In this document: positions 1 through 3,917 of the stretch, piece after piece
Position numbering within the stretch: the stretch's first letter is position 1
How the letters are laid out: each line of letters begins with the position of its first letter
Origin: Syntrophobacteria bacterium
Lineage (GTDB): Bacteria > Desulfobacterota > Syntrophobacteria > JARFUL01
DNA length: 5,835 nucleotides
Reading direction: 5' to 3'
Assembly: GCA_029289015.1 (NCBI GenBank)
Contig: JARFUL010000294.1
Location: 1 to 5,835 of the forward strand
Position numbers and translations under genes: made by a program
Notes under the pieces: model-generated
Database searches by the model: none
Told to the model about the DNA's origin: nothing
What the model saw: the letters and a program-made list of their open reading frames with translations, nothing else

Positions 1-767
1 CCGCGCTCATGGCCTCCATAGAGGGCAAGGTGGGGGAGCCCAGGCACAAGTATATCCACACCTCGGACATCGGGCTGTGGGAGAAGCCCTCCACCCTGAA
101 CAACGTGGAGACCTGGGTCAATGTCGCGCTCATCATCCAGAAGGGCGCGGACTGGTACAAGTCCATCGGGTCCGAGAACAACGCGGGCACCAAGATATAC
201 TCCCTGGGCGGCCGCATAAACCGCGCGGGCCTGGTGGAGGTGCCCCTGGGCATAACCATGCGGGAGCTCATCTTCGACATAGGGGGCGGCATTCCCGATG
301 GCAAGGCCTTCAAGGCCGTGTCCACCGGCGGGCCCTCCGGCGGCTCCATTCCCGAGGACCTTCTCGACATCCCCGTGGACTTCGACGGGCTCAAGAGGGT
401 GGGCGCGGAGATGGGCGCGGGCGGCATGATCGTCATGGACGAGACCGACTGCATGGTGGACGTGACGAGATATATTTTAGACTTTCTGGAGGACGAGTCC
501 TGCGGCAAGTGCGTGCCCTGCAGGGAGGGGGTGCGGAGGATGCACCACATCCTCAAAGAGATATGCGCGGGCCGGGGAAAGGACCAGGACCTTAAGATTC
601 TCGAAGACATGGCCGAGCCCGTAATAGAGGGGGCGCTCTGCGGCCTGGGCAAGGCCTCGCCGCGCCCGGTGCTCACCGCGATACGCTACTTCGCTCAAGA
701 GTTTAAGGAGCATATAAAGAAGAAGAGGTGCCGCGCGGGGGTCTGTGCCGGGCTCTCCTCAAAATAG
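1..767 (+). CDS. nuoF: NuoF/HydB-like NAD(P)H dehydrogenase flavoprotein subunit, C-terminal part (5' partial)
   Basis: This is the diaphorase subunit that passes electrons between NAD(P)H, FMN and a 4Fe-4S cluster in complex I-like, bidirectional hydrogenase or formate dehydrogenase complexes. The frame is open to the left edge and the residues before the first Met (ALMASIEG) already match the conserved family block, so the Met at base 9 is internal; the glycine-rich FMN/NADH-binding part lies outside the window. Counting from that Met, residues 9-33 carry the GxPR...GLWxKPxTLNNVET block, about 62-115 the SLBB-type domain, and the N3-type cluster ligands are C165, C168, C171 (ESCGKCVPCREG) and C211 (ALCGLGKASP). 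The C terminus ends at RCRAGVCAGLSSK. In HydB/HndC-type proteins a similar CPAGVC segment leads into a two-cluster ferredoxin domain, which is absent here. The next gene encodes an iron-sulfur partner. The family is certain; whether the complex is a hydrogenase, formate dehydrogenase or Hdr-type assembly cannot be seen. Confidence 0.93.
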   Translation, partial: ALMASIEGKVGEPRHKYIHTSDIGLWEKPSTLNNVETWVNVALIIQKGADWYKSIGSENNAGTKIYSLGGRINRAGLVEVPLGITMRELIFDIGGGIPDGKAFKAVSTGGPSGGSIPEDLLDIPVDFDGLKRVGAEMGAGGMIVMDETDCMVDVTRYILDFLEDESCGKCVPCREGVRRMHHILKEICAGRGKDQDLKILEDMAEPVIEGALCGLGKASPRPVLTAIRYFAQEFKEHIKKKRCRAGVCAGLSSK

Positions 768-781
768 GCCTTGAAGCTTTC

Positions 782-786
782 AGGGG
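782..786 (+). promoter_or_regulatory. Ribosome binding site deciding the start of the iron-sulfur subunit
   Basis: AGGGG stands 8 bases before the ATG at 795, followed by an A-rich stretch. It supports ATG 795 over the in-frame TTG at 771, which lies 3 bases after the upstream stop codon and would add eight residues (MKLSGAKK) unlike the family N terminus. Confidence 0.6.
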
Positions 787-794
787 CGAAAAAA

Positions 795-1523
795 ATGACA
801 CATCACGAAGAGACGGTTAAGTTCTACATAGACGGCAGACAGATCGAGGCCCCCAGGGGGACGAAGCTCCTGGACGCGGCCAAGAGCAACGGTTTCTACG
901 TCCCCACCCTGTGCCACCACGGGGAGGTCTCCCGCTACGGCTCGTGCAGGCTCTGCATGATGGAGGTCACCAAGGGCGCGCGCTCCCGGGTGGTGGCCTC
1001 GTGCGACTACGACGTGGCCGGGGGGATCACCGTGCTTACCGCGACGGACAAGGTGACAAAGATCAGGAAGCTGGTGCTCGAGCTTCTCTGGGCCAGGTGC
1101 CCCGAGGCCGAGGAGGTGGTGGCCCTGGCAAAGGAGTTCGGCGTCGCGGAGCCCAGGTTCCCCCTAGACGACGACAAGGGCAAGTGCATCCTGTGCGGGC
1201 TGTGCATCCGCGCGTGCAAGGAGGTGGTGGGCGCGAGCGCGCTGGGGTTCCACCACCGGGGCGGTAAGAGGTCCATGGGCACCCCCTACAAGCTCCCCTC
1301 GAGGTGCTGCATCGGGTGCGGCACCTGCGTCACCATATGCCCCACCGGGCAGATCGAGATGTTTGAGGAGAACGGCAAAAGGATAATCTGGGACACCGAG
1401 TTCGAGATGCAGGAGTGCGCGTCCTGCGGCAGGTACTTCGCGCCCAAGGCCCAGCTCGAATACCTGAGCAAGGTCACCAAGCTGCCAGTGGCCCACTTCT
1501 CCGTGTGCACGAGCTGCAAGTAG
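795..1523 (+). CDS. HoxU/NuoG-N-terminus-like iron-sulfur protein (2Fe-2S plus two 4Fe-4S) of an NADH-linked redox complex
   Basis: This 242-residue protein probably wires electrons from the NuoF-like flavoprotein encoded just upstream to a catalytic subunit outside the window. Residues 6-75 form a plant-type 2Fe-2S domain with C40, C51, C54 and C70, as in the N-terminal domain of NuoG, HoxU and HndD. The following stretch (LELLWARCPEAEEVV, about 95-109) sits where NuoG and HoxU carry the His/Cys ligands of the N5 cluster, but only C102 is present, so that cluster is probably absent. Two 4Fe-4S sites follow: C131-C134-C137-C141 (CILCGLCIRAC) and C172-C175-C178-C182 (CIGCGTCVTICP). The last 35 residues hold a CxxC pair at 208/211 and another at 238/241, which could bind zinc or a further cluster. 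The length matches HoxU (about 240 residues). The stop is TAG. The protein is likely cytoplasmic: no signal peptide or membrane segment is seen. The family is secure; the exact complex is not. Confidence 0.88.
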   Translation: MTHHEETVKFYIDGRQIEAPRGTKLLDAAKSNGFYVPTLCHHGEVSRYGSCRLCMMEVTKGARSRVVASCDYDVAGGITVLTATDKVTKIRKLVLELLWARCPEAEEVVALAKEFGVAEPRFPLDDDKGKCILCGLCIRACKEVVGASALGFHHRGGKRSMGTPYKLPSRCCIGCGTCVTICPTGQIEMFEENGKRIIWDTEFEMQECASCGRYFAPKAQLEYLSKVTKLPVAHFSVCTSCK

Positions 1524-1541
1524 GGTCTTTCTGCAATCGGG

Positions 1542-1570
1542 ATGACGGACGTGACGTGAGTCTTTATAAT
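1542..1570 (+). promoter_or_regulatory. Possible sigma-70-type promoter
   Basis: A perfect TATAAT (1565-1570) is preceded, with a 17-base spacer, by ATGACG (1542-1547; 4 of 6 matches to TTGACA). It begins 19 bases after the stop of the iron-sulfur gene. Initiation would fall near 1577, just before the hairpin at 1586-1610, so it would either make a very short RNA or drive the remnant at 1752 through an attenuator-like leader. A perfect -10 hexamer stands out in GC-rich DNA, but a chance match cannot be excluded. Confidence 0.35.
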
Positions 1571-1585
1571 ACCTGGTGAAATGAT

Positions 1586-1616
1586 ATGGTGCGGCTTGGG
1601 GCCGCATCGTTGTTTT
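1586..1616 (+). terminator. Probable intrinsic terminator of the diaphorase operon
   Basis: The arms 1586-1595 (ATGGTGCGGC) and 1601-1610 (GCCGCATCGT) pair over 10 bp with two G-T wobbles around a 5-base loop (TTGGG), and the six pairs nearest the loop are perfect Watson-Crick. TTGTTTT (1610-1616) follows at once. It lies about 60 bases after the iron-sulfur gene, as expected for the end of that operon. The T-run is interrupted by one G, so termination may be partial. Confidence 0.55.
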
Positions 1617-1652
1617 CGGGCGGCGCCAAAGCGCTGTGCTGCGTTGTTGAGT

Positions 1653-1673
1653 GGCGGGGTGTAAAACCCCGCC
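1653..1673. repeat. GC-rich palindrome, candidate copy of a dispersed intergenic repeat
   Basis: GGCGGGGT (1653-1660) and ACCCCGCC (1666-1673) form a perfect 8-bp inverted repeat around the loop GTAAA. It is followed by CTACGTA, so the minus strand reads TACGTAGGGCGGGG into the stem. Short GGCGGGG/CCCCGCC hairpins with an A/T loop and a GTAGGG-type edge resemble REP-like elements scattered between genes in some deltaproteobacterial and related genomes; that link is from general familiarity, not a search. There is only one copy in this window, so its repeat status is unproven. There is no T-run after it on either strand, which argues against a plain terminator. Confidence 0.45.
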
Positions 1674-1751
1674 CTACGTAAGAACAGGGGCAATGGTCAT
1701 ACCTTTCTAAAGCAACCACGGGGATAATCAACAACATAATACGGACCCGAC

Positions 1752-2087
1752 ATGGAACACGACATAGTCTTTCTCCATCCCCCCATAAGCTTCAAAAAGT
1801 TCCATAGGCCCCTATTCGGGGTCTTCGACGCGCAGACCGGCGCGACGGAACTCTTTTTGGCCATGCCCGTGGGGCTGGTGAACATGGCCCACCAGCTCCG
1901 AAAAGCGGGATACAAAACAAAGGTTATAAACGTGGCCGAGCTCTTCAAGCTCCAGCGCGACTCCTTCCACCTCGATGGGTTCCTCGAAACCCTGGGTTTT
2001 GAGGAATGCGGCAGGCTCAAGAGGGTGGGCCGAAAATTCGGCCGGGACTTCGACGTGGTGTATATGCAGAGGTTTCTTGACGGGTAG
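1752..2087 (+). pseudogene. Truncated N-terminal fragment of a cobalamin-binding (B12-binding radical SAM-type) protein
   Basis: The 111-residue frame begins MEHDIVFLHPP and continues with PVGLVNMAHQLRKAGYKTK (39-57) and VINVAEL. This is the beta1 - HPP loop - helix - beta2 pattern at the N terminus of B12-binding radical SAM proteins, where PxGLxxLAxxLrxxGyxVxIxN is typical. A third strand, FDVVYMQRF (100-108), closes the sequence, and TAG follows two residues later. Such proteins usually run to several hundred residues, with a CxxxCxxC radical SAM domain after the B12 domain. Here even the cobalamin domain is only about half present, and just 24 bases separate its stop from the end of nadA, so no lost frame can hide the rest. 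The ATG has a weak ACGGA six bases upstream. It is probably a remnant left by a deletion or rearrangement ending near 2087-2110. A functional small protein is possible, but I see no positive sign of one. Confidence 0.6.
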
Positions 2088-2111
2088 GCGGCCCGATCGT
2101 CGTCACCCGGA

Positions 2112-3014
2112 TCAGACAACCTCCAGCATCCTCTCTATGGGCGCGCGCGCCCTCCTTGCCACCTCTTCGGGCACCTTGACCACGGGTTCGAGGTTGATGA
2201 GGCTATCCCTTATCTTCTCCACGGTTATCTTCTTCATGTTCACGCAGTAGAGCTTGGGGGACGCGAGAAAGAACCTCTTTTGGGGGTGGTCCTGGGCCAT
2301 GCGGTCCATGAGCCCCCTCTCGGTGCCTATGATAAACTCATCGTGGTCCGATTCGGCCACGAACCTTGCCATGCCGGAGGTGGAGAACACGTGGTCCGCC
2401 AGGTCCAGGACCTCGGGCCTGCACTCCGGGTGCGCGATGAAGAGCGCGCCGGGGTACCAGGCCTTCACCTCCTTCACATGCTTGGAGGTGACGGAGTGGT
2501 GGACAATGCAGAACCCGTCCCAGTAGTGCACCCTCTTGTTGGTGTAGCGCGCGGTATATAGCGCCAGGTTCTTGTCCGGCAGCATGTATACCTCGCCCTG
2601 GTCCACGGTCTCCACCACCTTCACCGCGTTGGCGGAGGTGCAGCAGATGTCGCTTTCCGCCTTTACTTCAGCGGTGGTGTTCACGTAGGCCACGAACGCG
2701 GCGCGCGGGTGCTTTTCCCTCTCGGCCCTGACGTGCTGCGCGGTTATCATGTCCGCCATGGGGCACCCCGCGTTCGCGTCGGGAAGGAGCACCGTCTTTT
2801 CCGGGTTGAGGATGGACGCGGTCTCGGCCATGAAGTGGACCCCCGCGAAGACTATTACCTCCGCGTCGGTGCGGGACGCGGCCCGGGCCAGCTCCAGGGA
2901 GTCGCCCCTCAGGTCCGCTATGGCCTGGATGTCCAGGGTCTGGTAGTTGTGGGACAGCAAGATCGCGTTTCTCTCGCCCAAGAGACGCCTTATCTCTGTT
3001 GCAAGCTCTTCCAT
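2112..3014 (-). CDS. nadA: Quinolinate synthase NadA
   Basis: NadA condenses iminoaspartate (made by L-aspartate oxidase or aspartate dehydrogenase) with dihydroxyacetone phosphate to give quinolinate, the first ring compound of de novo NAD synthesis; it is a cytoplasmic enzyme with one oxygen-sensitive 4Fe-4S cluster. The protein is 300 residues, the usual length of the compact three-cysteine form. Expected cluster ligands are C84 (NAGCPMAD), C169 (WDGFCIVHH) and C257 (LYCVNMKKIT), spaced much like those of the Thermotoga and Pyrococcus enzymes. Active-site blocks are intact: SHNYQ (21-25), YVNTTAEVKA (110-119), CTSANA (125-130), HPEC (195-198) and STSGM (211-215). The ATG has AGAGGG about 12 bases upstream, and no upstream extension is needed. 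The gene converges with the truncated cobalamin-domain fragment, leaving 24 bases between stops. nadB and nadC are not in view. It is separated from lolA by 256 bases, so it probably has its own promoter. Confidence 0.97.
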   Translation of the reverse strand: MEELATEIRRLLGERNAILLSHNYQTLDIQAIADLRGDSLELARAASRTDAEVIVFAGVHFMAETASILNPEKTVLLPDANAGCPMADMITAQHVRAEREKHPRAAFVAYVNTTAEVKAESDICCTSANAVKVVETVDQGEVYMLPDKNLALYTARYTNKRVHYWDGFCIVHHSVTSKHVKEVKAWYPGALFIAHPECRPEVLDLADHVFSTSGMARFVAESDHDEFIIGTERGLMDRMAQDHPQKRFFLASPKLYCVNMKKITVEKIRDSLINLEPVVKVPEEVARRARAPIERMLEVV

Positions 3015-3270
3015 CAGCCGTAAAGTCCCTCTTGCCGGGTTATTCGCTGGTTTGCAGGCCCTCCAGGCATGCCGCGCTCCCTTTTGGGCCCGGGTGCGGA
3101 ATTCCTAACATCAATTTCAGGGCTTTGCAAGGGTTTGGGGGTATTTCCCCTGGTTTTGGTAGAGAATGATATTCGAAGGCAGGGGCAAAGGAGACGCGCG
3201 CGGGCCGTTTAATGCGCGGGCCGTGTCACCGGGCTGTCCCGCGGTCAGCGGCAGCCATAAAGAGCAGGGG
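3015..3270. other. Gene-free interval between lolA and nadA (nadA leader region)
   Basis: No supported gene lies in these 256 bases. On the minus strand, AGAGGG (3027-3032) is the likely nadA ribosome binding site. A weak promoter candidate is TTGCAA (3125-3130) with TAGGAA (3102-3107) 17 bases apart; only 4 and 3 of 6 positions fit the consensus. This stretch is visibly more AT-rich than the flanking genes, as promoter regions often are. Bases 3228-3245 can form a 6-bp stem with one bulged G, 25 bases past the lolA stop, but no T-run follows, so it is not a clear intrinsic terminator. I see no recognisable riboswitch, NadR/NrtR-type operator or RNA gene. Confidence 0.4.
3198..3224. repeat. 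Short tandem direct repeat, two copies of an 11-mer
   Basis: GCGCGGGCCGT occurs at 3198-3208 and again, exactly, at 3214-3224, giving a 16-base period with TTAAT between the copies. It lies 47 bases past the lolA stop codon. It may be chance in GC-rich DNA, a replication-slippage product, or a pair of protein-binding sites about one and a half helical turns apart. No function is evident. Confidence 0.4.
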
Positions 3271-3915
3271 TCAGGGAAGCCTCTGGCGCTCCACGGTGAA
3301 CCCCTCGGGCACCTCGAATTTGAACATGGAATCCGGGATAAACCCGTTCTCCGTGATCCGGGAGAAGGTGAGGGTGTTGGTGTTTCCCAGCCGGTCCACC
3401 GTGGTGACGGACCGGATAAAGAGCCCTCTTCTCAGGACCCTGAGGCTCATGCGCATAACCCCTGCCAGCCTCTCTTTGGGCACCAGTTCGAGGGTGAAGC
3501 TCTCCTTGCCCTCCTTGGCCACCTCCATGGAAAAGTGCCTGTCCAGCCTCTCCGAGCCGGCCAGGAACATCAGCGCGGTCTTGGAGGCCAGCGCGGACTG
3601 GGCCTTGTAGAGGTATATCCTCCTCTCCGCGGGGGACACGAGCCACGCGTCGGAGCCGTTGGACACGAAGGACTGGACCTCGGGCTCATCGTAGTCCCAC
3701 CGCATCTTCCCGGGCTTCTTGATAAAGACCGTGCCCCTCGCGGTGGACGCGACCATCATGGCCTTGGACGCGGTCTTCTGGACGAAGGATGCCTTGATGG
3801 AGGAGGTCCTGAGGTACTTGTCCTGCACCTGCTCGATGAGTCCGCTGCTGGCAAGCGCGACGGACGCGAGAAGGAGCGCGGCCGCGACGAGCGCGGCCCT
3901 GGCAGCCGGTCTCAT
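3271..3915 (-). CDS. lolA: Outer-membrane lipoprotein carrier LolA
   Basis: LolA takes lipoproteins released by the LolCDE ABC transporter and ferries them across the periplasm to the outer membrane. The 214-residue product starts with a Sec signal peptide (MRPAARAALVAAALLLASVALA) and a likely cleavage site ALA/SS near residues 22/23. There is no lipobox cysteine, as expected for a soluble periplasmic protein. The mature part has the family's half-barrel signature: ASFVQKT (42-48), RGTVFIKKPGKMRWDYDEPE (60-79), a short NGSDAWLVSP block (86-95) and DRLGNTNTLTFSRI (174-187). The length is typical. The ATG overlaps the TGA of ftsK in TGATG, with AGGGAG and a G-run just before it, so translation is probably coupled to ftsK. 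The frame runs open upstream inside ftsK, but the signal peptide fixes the start here. ftsK followed by lolA is also the order in E. coli, which supports the assignment. Confidence 0.93.
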   Translation of the reverse strand: MRPAARAALVAAALLLASVALASSGLIEQVQDKYLRTSSIKASFVQKTASKAMMVASTARGTVFIKKPGKMRWDYDEPEVQSFVSNGSDAWLVSPAERRIYLYKAQSALASKTALMFLAGSERLDRHFSMEVAKEGKESFTLELVPKERLAGVMRMSLRVLRRGLFIRSVTTVDRLGNTNTLTFSRITENGFIPDSMFKFEVPEGFTVERQRLP

Positions 3916-3917
3916 CA
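3913..3917 (-). promoter_or_regulatory. TGATG stop/start overlap coupling ftsK and lolA
   Basis: Read on the minus strand, the ftsK stop TGA (3917-3915) shares its last base with the lolA start ATG (3915-3913). Such overlaps usually mean one transcript and translation by ribosome re-initiation. Purine-rich GGGCAGGGAG just ahead can act as the ribosome binding site. Confidence 0.75.

Noticed and set aside
771..794. TTG at 771 as the start of the iron-sulfur subunit.
   Set aside because: ATG 795 has a well-placed AGGGG and gives the usual short N terminus before the 2Fe-2S domain.
1581..1664. A 27-codon plus-strand frame (ATG 1581 to TAA 1662) spanning the hairpin, just after the promoter-like sequence.
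   Set aside because: The only ribosome-site-like bases (GGTGA) abut the ATG, the peptide is unlike any known leader, and the frame runs through the terminator stem; chance in GC-rich DNA explains it.
3137..3157. GGGG/CCCC mini-hairpin followed by TTTT on the plus strand, terminator-like.
   Set aside because: The Watson-Crick stem is only 4 bp and no plus-strand gene lies upstream to terminate.
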